A stretch of DNA of 64,000 nt from Thamnaconus septentrionalis (lineage: Eukaryota; Chordata; Actinopteri; Tetraodontiformes; Monacanthidae). The notes below the pieces were generated by a model that was not told the DNA's origin, searched no databases, and was given only the letters and a program-made list of their open reading frames with translations. The translations under genes were made by a program, and so were the position numbers. Shown here in pieces: positions 48,937 to 62,139 of this stretch (position 1 is its first letter; each line of letters opens with the position of its first letter). Location of the stretch: positions 10,610,989 through 10,674,988 of the forward strand of contig CM020515.1 of assembly GCA_009823395.1 (NCBI GenBank). The letters run 5' to 3'.

Positions 48937-49339
48937 ATGTTGGGTAATATGGATTACACGTCGTGTCTGACAGAGCAGTGTAAGGTGAGGGACTGAGTCA
49001 GATAAAAAACAAAAAAAAGTGCACTAGAGCTTTGTTCTTTGTATTTAAGTGTCAATAAGACACTTTTTTTCTCCTTTTTCTGCATGTGCTGGCAGCACAG
49101 CGGTCATTGAGGGGTCATGCGTAAACAACAGTCATAACCAACTCAGGTTATGTAATATTGACAAGCTGTGGTGCAGCCCACATTGTCTAATCAGTGTCTA
49201 AGCATGTAATAGCTGACACACACAGGACATCCAGCAGTGGTGCCGAGGCCACAAGACAAACACTTTGCCAACCTTTTCTTACAATCATACGCGTCTCTAG
49301 CTAGCTTGCCGTTCGTGAACTCCTCCTGTTTTAACAAAG

Positions 49340-49690
49340 AGCGCAATCTCAAGCTGTTTACAGCACGCCCAGACAGGTGTTTGTCCCGCCCTCTGAGACA
49401 ACATTGCTTTGTCCATTGAAGGCCAAAAACAACGCATCAGACTTAGCAAGAGGCTAAAACCAGGCATTGTTGCAGAAGACTGTAAACAGAAGGCTAAGCA
49501 CGCTGCTTTCTGGAGATCTAGTTTTGTCTGCTTGCTAGTTTAGGAGACGCTATCACAAGAATATGTTCCACTAAAAAATGTCAAATTTGAGGGCTGTAAC
49601 TTTGGTTAAGGACCACAAATAAGTGACAGTTTTTGCTGGAGGCTACAAACAGAGTGCTAAAAAGAAGGCTCTGGGGATCTTTCAGAGATA
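49340..49690 (+). mobile_element. CRE-palindrome repeat, copy D (rearranged)
   Basis: The core occurs twice: GCAGAAGACTGTAAACAG near 49470 and GGAGGCTACAAACAGAG near 49639. The palindrome is not recognisable. It may be two fragments or a local duplication. Confidence 0.4.
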
Positions 49691-50604
49691 ATTATTTGCA
49701 AGGCTGATCCCCGGTGTTGAGAAATCTGAAAACTGGTACGTTATGGAGGAATAACATAGACAAAAATGACAGAAAAGGCAGAGGATTTTGAGCAGGTGGT
49801 CCGCAAGAGTAAAAGTGGAAACCACAAAACCCACAGGACAGATGCGCCAAGATGCTTGCAGGAGGAGAGGAAGGCCACACAAACGCAAGCACACACAAGC
49901 GGAAAACGCAGGTGGCAGTCAGCCAGAGGTCATGAAACGCACAATCTATTTCTGGGAGTCTTGGATCTCGATGCGTTCTCAAAGAGGCGAAGAGGGCTGC
50001 CCGCCCCCCCAACCAGCGTCGCCCTAATTCGCTATGGTGCAGTTTAGCGATCTGCAGGAGGAACACCTGCATCTCTTTTTCCACGATAAATACACCCACA
50101 GCGGGATAAAAACAGCTCAGTTCAGTGCCCAAAACAATCCTGACATTTCGCATGCCCCGCAAAGTTCAGGCATGCATGTCTCCCGCCGGCCCCCGCCCCG
50201 CTGCCCTGCGCCACCGCGGCCCCCTCGCCTCGGGGAGGAGCGGGTGGGGTGGGGAGGGGTCGGCGGCCGCGTCTCGCAACCTTTGATCAGCGCACTGTCA
50301 AATGCCACGCCGAGTGCCAGCACTAACCCCTCCCCTCGCTCCCACCTCCCTCAACCCAGCCACCCACCCTCGGAGAGCACAGCTCAATGGGCCTCTTGTT
50401 CGGAGCCAGTTGCCCCAGGAGTGAGGCTCTGTGGTTGCGCCGTTTATCCTTTGTGCACAAACACGGACGGACGTGGAGGAGCGAGCCGTGGACGGTGGGC
50501 CGGTCCTGACTGCGAGTGCTTTGTCAGGGACTCTGTGTGTCTTACTGTACACGTTTTCCTGCAAACACTAGAGTCCCGTCTTATGCAAACTTTGCCAGAG
50601 CTTA

Positions 50605-50945
50605 GGAGCAATATGACTGTCGTCTGTCACTGAAGTCTGCAGAGATGAGAAAAAGTCCACCATTCTCTTGCTGGCTCCAATTTTCAAAAAGTGTTCGTTA
50701 AAGAAGAAAAAACAAAAAAAACTCAGTTCTGTAAATCAGCCCTTTGTGATGTCACAAAGGGACACAGATCTCTCCAACTCCCAGGTTAGTCACAACAGCT
50801 CCAGGCAGGTGTTGGCTCTTCCCTCTGACGCCAGCTCTCTACTGCCTTTGCTCGCGTCTCCTTCCACATTTGGCTTCCTGCATGTGTTTTTACAGAAGGC
50901 TGCAAACACAGGGCTAAACATGGTATTTTATGGAGAACTTAATTT
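50605..50945 (+). mobile_element. CRE-palindrome repeat, copy E
   Basis: Contains CTGTCACTGAAG, the palindrome at 50739-50762 (10-bp arms CCCTTTGTGA and TCACAAAGGG), CTCCCAGGTTAGTCACAACA, CAGGCAGGTGTT and the core AGAAGGCTGCAAACACAGG. Blocks are in the same order as copies A and C. Confidence 0.6.
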
Positions 50946-51804
50946 CTTTTATTATTATTTTTTTTTTTATTGATAGATAGGTCTGTTTATTGAAGTGTGA
51001 AACACCATGATTAGTGCCCTCAAGGGCTTATTGGACACTTATCAAATAAAATTCTGTTCACGATAGCCACATGACATACTAGAGAACAAATGGCAGTATG
51101 ACATAACAAAACCTGTAAAAATAGGGACACATACAAATAAAATGGTTTTCGTTATGGTTGGAATGGTTTGTCATAAAGTATACAAAGTACTTGAAGTACA
51201 AGTAAAGTACAATTAATGCCTAATCCGCAAATACATTTCTAAAATAGGAGCTTTTAGATATTGGATCCGTACCTGTGACATACTGAAACTGTGGGGGCAG
51301 CGTTGAGCAGTGTAGTTAATAATTCAACTTGTAACAGATACACGTAGCTATACAAATGCATAATTTTTTTTTTTTTTTAAAGGAGCAAATCGTACAATGT
51401 ATTGTACAATAGTTCACCAGAAGAGCTGCACGCGGTACTGAACAAGAAGAAACAGAAGTTTGCCGTCGGGGGATTCATTACCTCCAGCGGAAGCTGGCGG
51501 ATTCAACCCTTCAGTGACTGTCATAATGGCATAAAAAGGTGTGTAGCGCGGCAGCGGAAAAAGCGACAAGGAACCAGAGAGGCCGAGCAGGTGGAAAACT
51601 CATTATCCTCAACAGTGAAGGATCGTTAAGCTCAGCCAGCAAAGCAGGAGGAAAGGTGAAAGATATATTTAATAAATAGAAAAAAGAGATTAAGAGACAA
51701 CACCATTTTTTGTTCGTCTGTGCCGTCTCGGTCCGCACGAGAGACCGGCGGCTGCGTTTCTCTTGCTTTAATTGCAGCGATGGCGAAGGGAGGAACGGGG
51801 TGGG

Positions 51805-52004
51805 GTGTGTGTGTGTGTGTGTGTGGGGGGCAGAGGAGGCCGACGAAGGAGGGAGAGTCGTCTCAGTATCCGAGCTGCTGACGATGCCACTTTGGGAATC
51901 CGCAGCAAACATTGTGCAATTTCTATTCCGGTATATATCCACGTCCCGTTTCCAGGCTGCTGCATCTTCTCTCTGTGTGTGTGTGTGTGTGTATGTGTGT
52001 GTGT
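51805..52004. repeat. two (GT)n runs
   Basis: (GT)10 at 51805-51824 and an interrupted GT run at 51974-52004. Confidence 0.9.
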
Positions 52005-53504
52005 CCTCAGGTTTGTCCTCCATCGACGACACCTCCCACTCAGTCCTTTTTACCGCTTGACAAGTGTTTACCACAAACTTGTGATTAAGCAAAACAGTTC
52101 TGCGCACGCCGACGTGCACTCTGTGCACGGGGGCAACTTCAATGGCACATCAAAGTATGCCATTTGCCATTTGAAAGTAAAAAAAAAATAAAATAAAAAA
52201 ACCTAACAATAGACGCTTCTTTTCATGCATCAAAGCCAATTTATTTTCAAATTATTCCACTCAGTCCACGACAAGGTTGTTGAATGTTGAATTAACATGA
52301 AGGGGAGAAAAAAAGGACCATTTTCATCCGACCTAATCAGGTTTTGTGTTATTTTTCCATGCAGATGGGCAGGAATAATGAGGCTGTGACTGTCCTCGGA
52401 CTGGACTGCGATGAGGCCCAGAAGGACAATGGAGGCCCCCGCAGGACGGTGGCTCACCTCCAAGTTGTCCGCAGATAAACACAAGAACAGATCTAATCAA
52501 TAGGAAAACGGGGCTAAGAGCTAAAATTATGCGCAGCCGGGTGGCTGCCGTGGGTGAAACACGAGCGCTGGAAATCAGGTAGGGAAAAAAAGAAACAAGC
52601 AAGGCAACAAAAGGCAGCATTTAGCGATCCGACGGCGCGATCTCACGTTACCAAGGCCGCGGGGCTCCGTTTACGTCTGGACGTCCGCGCGCGGCAGATG
52701 AGAGAACTCGATGCGCTGGTGAAACGAGAAACTAAGCTAATAATACCGCGTCACATGGACTAATTGAACGTGTAAGAATCTGCCGCGAGCGAGCGCGTCG
52801 GCTGAGGAAGTCGCAGAAGGGGGAAAAGACCGAGATGAGGAAACGCATCCGAATGGAGTCATTCCAGCAGAGTGGGGCGTCTTTATTTAGCTTCATGACG
52901 TAGCCGGTGGCCCCTTCAGCTACTATCTGTCTGCTTGTCCGACGTCCACTTGAAGCTCCAAGTGACTCGGTGAGTGACATATAAACAAGCAGCCGGATCA
53001 CTATGAGCTAAGCTCAGGAATTTCACTCATCCATCTTGGCGAGCTGCAGTAGAGTGTTTGTTAAAGACATTGTTGATTGATCGCTAATAATAATAACATA
53101 TAGCTTCTTTTTAGTTTTGTTCAAAAGCAAGAACCAACTGTCAGTGAAAGCTGTAGAAACGTCATTGCTTTTCAGGAAGTCAGGCGGGGACTTGGGAAAT
53201 CTTGGGAAATCAAGCCATTTGTGATGTCACAAAAATCACAGCTAGGTGGCAAGACCGCCCCAACAGGGAGGGCCTCCTTGAGAATACACACAGAACACAC
53301 AAGGATATCTGTGAAAAATAGATTACAAACAGGACGCAGCCAGAGCAGAGAATTACTGAAGTGGAACCGCTGCTCTGCAAACACAGATGGAATTCGTGTC
53401 AGGCCGGGACTTGAGGCAGGACTCCGACGCAGAGGTTTAACGGAAAACAAGTAAATTTATTTCACACAAGCAATTGTCCGCAGATCAGAGAGATCAAATA
53501 AACA

Positions 53505-53785
53505 GGCTATGAGAATCCTATTCTCGCTGAGCTGACAAAATCAAAATCACTCGCATGGAGGAAAAAGGACTGACTAACTAACAAAAGTATACTCAACAAA
53601 TCTAGGTTTTAACAAAAAAAAAAATCACTCACGAAGAGGAAAAAGACTGACGAATTAAAAAAAGGTCTACTCTAATGACAAAACAAAAAAATCACTCACA
53701 AGGAGGAAAAGACTAAATAGTAAACAAAATCCTATTCTAATAACAAAACTTAGCATTAACAAAAAATCACTCGACCTCGAGGAAC
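53505..53785. repeat. minisatellite, about 70-75 bp unit, over three copies
   Basis: Units share AAAATCACTC, then GGAGGAAAA(G)GACT, then a TCTAATNACAAAAC-like segment. Starts fall near 53548, 53619, 53688 and 53765. It lies inside the LTR-like element. Confidence 0.65.
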
Positions 53786-53810
53786 AACCGTCTTACTGTG
53801 GAATCTTAAG

Positions 53811-53841
53811 GCTGTGGCTGTGGCTGTGGCTGTGGCTGTGG
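53811..53841. repeat. (GGCTGT)5 hexanucleotide repeat
   Basis: Five clean units inside the LTR-like element. Confidence 0.9.
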
Positions 53842-54613
53842 CCGGATTCAGGGCTAGACGTGACGAAGACGAAGACACTCTGGCACAAGACAAGGGGAAC
53901 GCAGACTATTTGAACACACAAGGTAACAAGGCACAGCTGGAAACAATGGGTAATTGGGTCAGACGAACAGGTGGAACATGAGGAGAGGTTGTGATCTGAA
54001 ACGAGAGGAAGTTGTCAAAATAAAACAGGAAATGACGAGACAAACCCCAAGACGAGACAAAACCTCACCACGGTGTGACAATTCGGCTTTTATGGTCCGT
54101 TCTGTCCTTGGGTTGCAATCGTGTCTCTGCACATTGACACTCAGAAGATACCCCCGTCCCGTCAAATACACACATGGTGAGTTTCTTTCTGAACAAAGCA
54201 ACTAGATGTAATTCAGCACAGTAAGGTGTGTTTGCCAAATCTTTAATCACCATTTCAACCAGGTAAACAGCGCTGATGTCCACCACTTGTTTCCTACCAG
54301 CTCTTCAATTCTCTCACTCTCTCAGTCAGAAGGTATTATTCATGAGGATTGGAGAGGCGGAGGGTGGGGTGGGCCAATGTTTCCTCTTTCAAATCCTTGA
54401 TCATTTTCTGTTCTTTGTCCCTTTATTTTCTCCTGTGTCTTCATGTTTGACAATAGAGGGAGGAGAGAAAAAAAGAACAGATGTGGGTACGGGAATGAAT
54501 TTCACGGTGCTGGTTCCGGGGACATCGGTGTGAGCCGCGGATGAAACAAATGTCAACCTACACACCTTTCCTCCAGCTGCCGTGAGCCGACTCAGATCAC
54601 CTCCCCCGCATGA

Positions 54614-54636
54614 ACACACACACACACACACACACA
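54614..54636. repeat. (AC)11
   Basis: Short AC run. Confidence 0.9.
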
Positions 54637-57600
54637 TAAACGCCCCCCGGTGCAACGTGGCCAATGACGCTGCTGCACGCTGTTTGATATTGCTCAGCGC
54701 CGGTGCCACCACAGGAGGAGAGGAAGGCTCAAGTCCAGATAATCCGGCCCGTGGCGGAGCATCGCGACTTCCCAATGTCATTCATCTCGCAGATTATTCC
54801 GTTTAGCCGGCGGCCCAGCCGCATCGCTTATTACATCACCGTCCACCTCATCTCCAAGGACACGCTAACGACGCCATTAGGTAACAATGACACATCCGTG
54901 CGATGTGTGCGTCGCTGGCGGCCCTCGGGAGTTGGGAAGGTTTGCACGAGACCGGCGGTGCCCCTCTGACGTGATTAGATTTGGAGGTGCGGTGGTTCTA
55001 AATCATGCCGCTAAACTGGAGCCCGAGCTTCACGCTGACTTTGTCTCTTAACCTTGCGCGTGAGATCGTTCGCAAGGACTGCGTTGTCAAAAAAAATTCT
55101 TCAAATTCCAACAAGCAGTCAGCTTGCACAGTGGATAATGAGACAGGAGGAACGACGGGGAGAAGATTCTGCTCGAAGGTGCACTGGAAACACCACAGAA
55201 GAAGAGCAAGAAGAAGCTACTATGAGATGTAAACAATAGCGGCTGCTTAATAGATTAGCATGGGTGTTGCTATTGTAGCCAGCCCTAATCGGAGCAGTTT
55301 TCTTTGATTTATTGTTTTGATTTGATTTGAAGGTTATTTACTGAGGACTTTTCTCAGTGGAGGACATATTTTTATCTCCCTACAAACGTGTTGTACTGAG
55401 GTTGAGTAGTACAGTAGGACACTTTTTTCCCCCCCCGCAAATTTTGAGCCCTCACACTGGTTTTCCAATTTCAGCGAGCCATTTCTGATATAACAGAATG
55501 CTGTAGATCTCAAAGTATGCAGTCAGAATACTAAAAGGCATCATTGTGTTTGCCTTTGCCATCTCATGTGGTTGTGTTTGGAATAGAGGTTCCAAATTAA
55601 AAACGGGCTCCGTACAAATTTGCTATATTGTGCTGTTTTTTTTCTCCCTGTTGCTGTGGAAAATTGGAGCGGCAGGCAGCCACTGTCACTGGAGCAGAGG
55701 CCCAGAGCCAGTGGGCAATAAAAGTCTATGCTATCTTCCGGGAATTTCTAAACACATAATCAATACGCTCAGGGCACCTGGGTCATCGGCAGCTCCTTGC
55801 ACTGGAAAAGCCATTTTCCTCTCCTTTTTTTGATGTATTTTTCTGAAGAGCCCTGGTGAATTGGCCCTGTGGTTCTCACCTTGATGTTCAACCAGAAACT
55901 GCACTGACCTTGGGTGAAAAATACAAGAAAAAAACCCCAGCTCAGACAATAAGTGCTAAGGATGTAAAGTCGTTTTGTTTCATTAGCACATTCTGTCTGA
56001 TGAGGCAAAAGGCAGCGACAATGAATTGACTGCTAGAATCTGGCCTGTTTTCTTGGACTGCCAGGCTTTTAATCAACAAGTCGGAATGATGTGCAAAAAA
56101 AACACCGAGCGTAGAACGAGGTGGTGCTTCTGAAAGGATTTGAAAAAAAAAATATCTTGTCTCTTGTCATCACGGAGACTCTTTGATCATCTCGGCGCTT
56201 GCAGGCAAAATGATAAAAGATTTCCAGTGAGATCAGACGGGGCCGCGCTCACTGTGTTCCAAAATCAATGGGACGTGTCAGGAAGTCGAGTGAAGCGGAG
56301 GCAACTTGCAGAGAACTTTCATGAAAATTAGAAGCCAACCCCGGAGATCCGTCAGCGACGAGCTTGCAGAGCAGCCAGGAGCTGGCAAAACAAGCCGCGA
56401 GTAACATTTCACCAGCCGTGCCTCTCTGAAAAACACTGGGAAGTCTGCATAATCGCTTCTCATTCTGGAACGTTTTGGAGCAGAAGGAGTCAATAAATAT
56501 TTGCTATGTCTCTATTTATTGGGTGCAGTTTTCAGTGCATGTCCACACAAACTGTTTACCACCTGAGTGCATGTAAGTTAGCGTTTTATCAGCACATTTT
56601 GTGACCCCCCCACACCCAACAAAATTCATCAAATTCATTGTTTCCAATATAATAGTTTAGCAAATGAATCAAACTGCAAGTAGCTTTCGCTTACTCAGAC
56701 ATTTCCAATCAACTTTATGCTGCCAGAATTCGCAAAACAAGACATCATGTCACCTAATATTAGTACAGTCATCAATTCTAATAAAACATCAGAGCCAATT
56801 CTGCAATATTCCATGTTTAACAGCAGATACTGATTTAATTATCTAGTTCTGCTACTCCAGAGGCCACAGAGTTGCTACTGGTGTCTTGACAGTGGACAAA
56901 ATCAGACTCACGTCTGTATCTGAGCAGGACGGTGATTGAGAAAGCGGCCGAGCGTTCCGTTGACCTCCTGTTGACAAAAAGATTTCAAACTCCGTTTTGA
57001 TAAAAGCTAAAAAAAAAAAAAATTCAAACCGAGCGGAAGCTAATCTGCCTGCTGAACTTGTGCTCCCCTGAGTTCCACCCTCACAGTCTCGTTACAAGAG
57101 TTATTAACTCAGAGATGACTTTAACGGTGTGGGAGAAATAATAGCTCGCGCAAGTTTTCTCATTTCGCGAGGAACTACATCAGCCTCTGAGCAGTTTAAA
57201 GTTGGAGCCCAATTAATGCGCCCAGCCACCGCTCCAAGAACCTTCCCTCCCTGAGGTGCCCATCTCGCTGATATTCCCACTTATTTGTCATAAAAACTCC
57301 GGCCGACCGTAGCTCTTCTCTCCGACCGGCCCCATCCGCAGCCGACTGCCCCCGCAGGCTCCTCGCCACTTTTCGGCTGATCGGTATCCACAATCGCCAC
57401 TGAACATTTCACATTCCGAAGCCGCGAAACAAATTTCACACCGAAAAACGTGGGACATAATGTGGCTCCGCCGGCTGGGTTTTTTTTTTCTTTTCTTTCC
57501 TTCCTCTTTTTTTTTTCCTTCCTCCCCAAATAATTCGGAATGTCCGTGCCGACTCCGCCGGCGCCTGAGGCCGATGAAGTCATTCACGCGCCTCATCCAC

Positions 57601-59313
57601 ATTCACAGGCGGCCGTGACTTGTGAGACAATGAGGGGGCTTGGCTGAAGTAGGTGGAGGGAGCGTCTTCGGCGGCAGCGGGCAGAGCACGTTCATGAAAG
57701 AGCAGCTTTCATCTTAAGACCAAATAATGTGGAACTTGTGTCATATTGCTAGCAAGGTATTATTTCATGTAAATTTTAAGAAGTCACCGATCAAAAAGCA
57801 AAACAAAAGCAACAACAGTGAGGTACGCAAACACGTCCGAAGCACATCCAAGTCAACCAGTTTCTCACCAAAACTTGAATTCTGTTTCTATTTGTGCACA
57901 TTTTGCGTGATGCCACGTCAGAAGAAAACTGAAAATGCAATGAATCCTTGAAAGGATTGTGCGGTTTTAGAGAGTCACACTGGTCTTTGAAATGCAGTAG
58001 AATGCATTAAGAAATGTACTAGTTCAGTACAAAAGGGCAGTTTGCATGACTTAAGTGATGCATGTCTACAGACACAAATCACAAGCCCAAAAAAAAAATG
58101 AAGCTCAATTTGGAGAAAAAAATAAAAAGTACGAGTGGTAAAATAAAGATCCGTTCAGGAGTCGAAAGAGCCGAGGTCATGTGGATCATTCCCATCCCTG
58201 GCCTTCAGCCTGAGGGCATTGACCTTTCACTAGCGTGTCAATCAAGTAAAGCTGCAAAAATCAGACGGGGCTTCTTAAAAAACGCCCCCGTGTGTGATTG
58301 CGCACACCCAGGGTGCGCTCGGCGGTGTGACATCCCCGCTGTCCCCGCCGTCGGTCGTTGATTTGCAGTTTCCGCCGGCACGGTTCTCCAGGCTCAAGGA
58401 CACGCCGTTCTGCCTGCATTAAAGGCTCCGCTAATGCGTGAACACCCCACCTCACCCCCCCTTCGCGGAAAAAAAAAACGTCCGGACGCGTAATTGAAAT
58501 GGCGAGGCGGCTGTTGGGTCACGCCGGAGCCCTACCGTGTCTTCTGACGCGGAGCGAGGACGCCCGCCAACCGCTCGCTACTCCCCCGCACGTGCGATTT
58601 CACGTGCGCCTTGAACGCCGTCTTTTTCGTGCAAAACGCGCGTAGGGCAAGCAGAGAAAAATAAATAAATAAAAAAAATAAAAAATCGCTTGCGGATCGA
58701 CCGCCGTGGATCTATTTCCAGCTGGAGTTCCTTTGGCGGCCGGTGGAGGTTGAGGCTTCTCTTACTATCAGGCTGCGCTTGCCAAAGTCCTAAAAATAGA
58801 GTGAACAGGCCCGAGGCAGGTACGACTCTGCAGCACCAACACCTACACTCCCCTCCGAATCCTGCGTCGTAGACTTTATCGTCATCCACCCTTTTTTTTT
58901 TTTTTTTATTACTGGGTCATCAAAAGATACGACTTCTGATTTGGATAATCCTACATTTTACATTGACTTCCTCGACCGCAATGAGCGCGCCGGCCCGACT
59001 CAAACTTGACTGCCGGCTGCCAGAGATGGAAAAGGCGGCGATGAAGGCGGAGGCTGCTGTTTGAAAACCTGCGTTTGCCCGAAAAACTCGTTCTCCCGTA
59101 GCGCTCAGGGTTTTTTAGCTTTGCCACGGCTGCGAGGCTCCGGCGTTTCCACATTAGAAGATGTGTAATTGTTTTTTCCATCAAAACAGCAAGAGAAACG
59201 TGCACAAACAACCCCATCATGTCCCAGCTGGGAAAACGGGGGCGAGTTGTTGAAAGTTAATGTGATCATTTGAGTTTTGGAGGAAGCAAAAAAGAACTTA
59301 AGGAAAGAAAAAG

Positions 59314-59324
59314 GTCTCTCTCTC

Positions 59325-59360
<36 letters not shown>
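59314..59360. repeat. (TC)n
   Basis: TC run with two TTTC interruptions. Confidence 0.95.
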
Positions 59361-59361
<1 letters not shown>

Positions 59362-59597
59362 GGAATCAGTGGTGAGCAAAAATCAGAGCTGCAAATGATT
59401 AAACACCAGACACAGAAGACCCGAATCCGGAATAAAGTGTTGTCTCTGCTCGCACCGCCCTGCACAGCATGAGCACAAGCGCTAGGAAAGAAAAATCGTC
59501 AACTTTTACGCAGCGGACGTCTTATTTTTATCGCGGGCAGATGGAGGGGCGCAGTTGCGTGTGGACGCTGCAGCTCTAATAACGACTCCGGCAGAGG

Positions 59598-59643
59598 CGG
59601 AGGAGGAGGAGGAGTGGGACGAGGAAGAGGAGGAGGAGGAGGA
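59598..59643. repeat. (GGA)n
   Basis: Polypurine GGA run with GACGAGG interruptions. It gives a poly-Ser frame on the minus strand. Confidence 0.9.
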
Positions 59644-62139
59644 ACTGCAGGACGCTGCTTTTAACGACTCCGGTTGCAGCTTTAAATAGGCGCCGCAGTG
59701 ATTCTGAGGGGCATCGACGGCAGCAGGCTGCTGCGAGGCCGGGGACTCAGCCCGGTGCAACTCTGTGTAAACAGCAGCCCCCCCGGCCAGAGGAGCGTCC
59801 ACAGCGTCCACTTCCACACAGACTCACTTCTGCAAAAAGAAATGCCCCCCTTTGTAAATCTTGAGCGGCCGTATTTCCTCGTGCACCGTTTCATCCTAAT
59901 CCCAAAACCTTCCACCACACTCCCAATAAACTGGCACCGGTACAACACAGGCAATCCGGGTTGCAGCTGCGTGTTGGACGCCGTCCTCGTTTCTAATCTC
60001 CGGGACAAAATAAATTACAAAAAAAAAGAGAAAAAAAAAATCGGGGCAGCGTTGGTTTCAGCCGCAAATCTCGTTACATCACGGGGGAAATGGATGCGCA
60101 GCGTCGCTTGCTTGCCATGTGAAATGACTTAGTCGACATGAAAGCGGTCATGTGGTTTCTGTTGCACCGTTTTGGATTTGAAAACTGAGAAACTGACAAA
60201 AAGGGCAAAAAAAAAGAACAGCAGGAAGAGTTGATTTTTTTTAATGGTCTTCACAGCCGCCAATAGTGTACAGTCCATTGTCACACTAAGGCACCGCTTG
60301 TCCTCGACTTGGTCCACCATCCACCTTGATAAACACACCAAACTGAATCCGTCTGTTTGCAAGATATTTCTGGAAAACCCATTTTTAAAAAAGGGAGATA
60401 AAAAAACAGAAACATTCTGCAAAACGCAGCTGTACTGATGCTGAATCTGAAAAGCAAACATTTGATTTAAACACGCAGGGAGTGAAAAAACAAAAAAACA
60501 AAACTGGTCTGCTGAGCAAACACGTGGGAAAAGCTGTTTGGGAACAAATATTGTACAAGATATGTAGAGATAAACAGAAAGCAGAAGTTGTTTTACTTGT
60601 GAGGTGTTTCCAAAAAAAGAGCATCACGCACAGACGCACACATACACACACACAAAACTTAAAACAACAAATTTTGAGAAATCTGATGTTTAGTGGATCC
60701 GTTGTGAAAAACTCTAATCTGAAGCATTTAAGCTGGTCAGATTTTAATGAATTCGGCACTCGGAGAGGAAGAAGAGTCGGAAGCTCGGCTCACTTTCGAT
60801 CTGGAGAAATCTGATTGGCCCGTAATATGCTGAAGGTTCGTCCAATCCCCTTTCTCTGCCCAACTCCTCCCTTATTTTTTCCCCAAAAAGCTTGCAGATG
60901 TGCGTGACAAACAAATTTCATGGCGAGCTAAAAACTTCCATCTGACATAAAAGTCATGTTTCACGCATGCTGTTGTGCGCTTGGGCTTCATTTCTCGCCC
61001 CACAAATCGACACCGCGGCCATGTGAGGTCGTTCCACCCCGTTCCCAAGCAGCAGAGCGCTGTGGAAATGAAAGTCATGAGGAGCCGGCAGAGTGGAGCT
61101 GCAACGTCTCCTACCAGGTTTTATCCATCGCGCTGTAACGCACTGCTTTGGACTTTGAGTGTGTATGTTGATCTTTTTATGTTCATTGTTTTAAGCGGGG
61201 ACTGCGGCTGATCCATGTACTGATCATGAACATGCCAAGCCCCGTCAAAATCAATCCATCAATCAATCGACAGAGCAGCAAAACGAAGAAGCTTGGAAAA
61301 CAGCAGACGGTTTCCCAGGACGATCCGCTGCGGGCGAGGTCAAAGATCTGGAAAAATCCACACGATGCCCCCCCCCACCCCCACCCTCCACCCTCCACCC
61401 CTTCCAGAAGAGGGTCAGAGCCGTGTTATCACAGGTGGAGGCCGACCGCGCTGTAGCGCCTTGACCGCAGGAGCGCCGATCCTCGACCACATGGCATCAG
61501 ACCGCAACCCCTCCACCCCCACCCCCTCCATCTGCCGCACTTCTCAAGCTGAGAGACCCGGTGAAGGACAGGCAGGCATTGCAGGGGGAGAAAAAAAGAT
61601 GGAGAAAAGTCAACAGCCACCCCCACGGCCTTATCGGCTTGAGGTTTGGAGATGGTTCCAGGAGCTCCAGGAGCTCCGGGGTCGCGGGCTCACACGACGG
61701 ACCCGTTCAAGGCCTCGACTCGTCCGGTCCTGGAAGCCACCGACCTCAGCCCGGCGCCACCCGCTGACCTCCGACCTCCCCATTTTACAGCCCGTCGATC
61801 AGCCGGAGCTCGTGGCATCGATCCGGGGTTTGGGAGCGTCTCTCCCGACGACGCCGGCGTGTCATTTTTTTTTACGATTCAATCTGAGAAAGTGGCTTTT
61901 GGCGCTGATAACTCGCACTCTAACAAGATGGACGGGAGGGGGGCGCTATTAAAATGTCACGAGTCGACGTGGGGGAGCGGCCGCCGCCCATCATTCTCAG
62001 CAGCGACGTGGGGGACGAGGAGAGGGGATGACTGTCATTAGCGGAGCTGCTGTGCATGAAAACAAACAAGACAACGACTCGGACGGTTGCACAATAGAGT
62101 CAGTGTGACTTTTTTTTAAGTACGCAAAACATAAACAGG

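Larger units (their letters stand above)
46986..53127. other. non-coding stretch with copies D and E
   Basis: Outside the repeats, nothing recognised. A C-rich segment at 50180-50400 yields long spurious frames on both strands. Confidence 0.5.
53397..54080 (-). mobile_element. solo-LTR-like element nested in copy F
   Basis: Begins TGTCAGGCCGGG and ends CACGGTGTGACA, so it has TG...CA ends with imperfect terminal inversion. It is flanked by ATTCG at 53392-53396 and 54081-54085, a 5-bp duplication as for LTR retrotransposons. On the minus strand an AATAAA (plus 53456-53461) lies near the 3' end, as in an LTR. It contains a tandem repeat and no coding region. A non-autonomous DNA transposon is the alternative. 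This type of sequence is common in fish, but I cannot name the family. Confidence 0.55.
53128..54110 (+). mobile_element. CRE-palindrome repeat, copy F, split by a later insertion
   Basis: Left part: ACTGTCAGTGAAAGC, the palindrome TTTGTGATGTCACAAA (53218-53233), CTCTGCAAACACAG. The right part resumes after 54085 with GGCTTTTATGG, comparable to the block after the core in copy E. The intervening 684 bp is a separate element. Confidence 0.5.
54111..62139. other. non-coding stretch at the right side
   Basis: Microsatellites and non-repetitive sequence. 54770-54900 has an enhancer-like mix of words. 57290-57600 and 61290-62040 are GC-rich with long but domain-free frames, the longest being 219 codons at 61293-61952 on the plus strand. 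Confidence 0.5.

Noticed and set aside
61293..61952. 219-codon open frame on the plus strand
   Set aside because: GC-rich, proline- and arginine-rich translation without domain or splice support, and another frame overlaps it.
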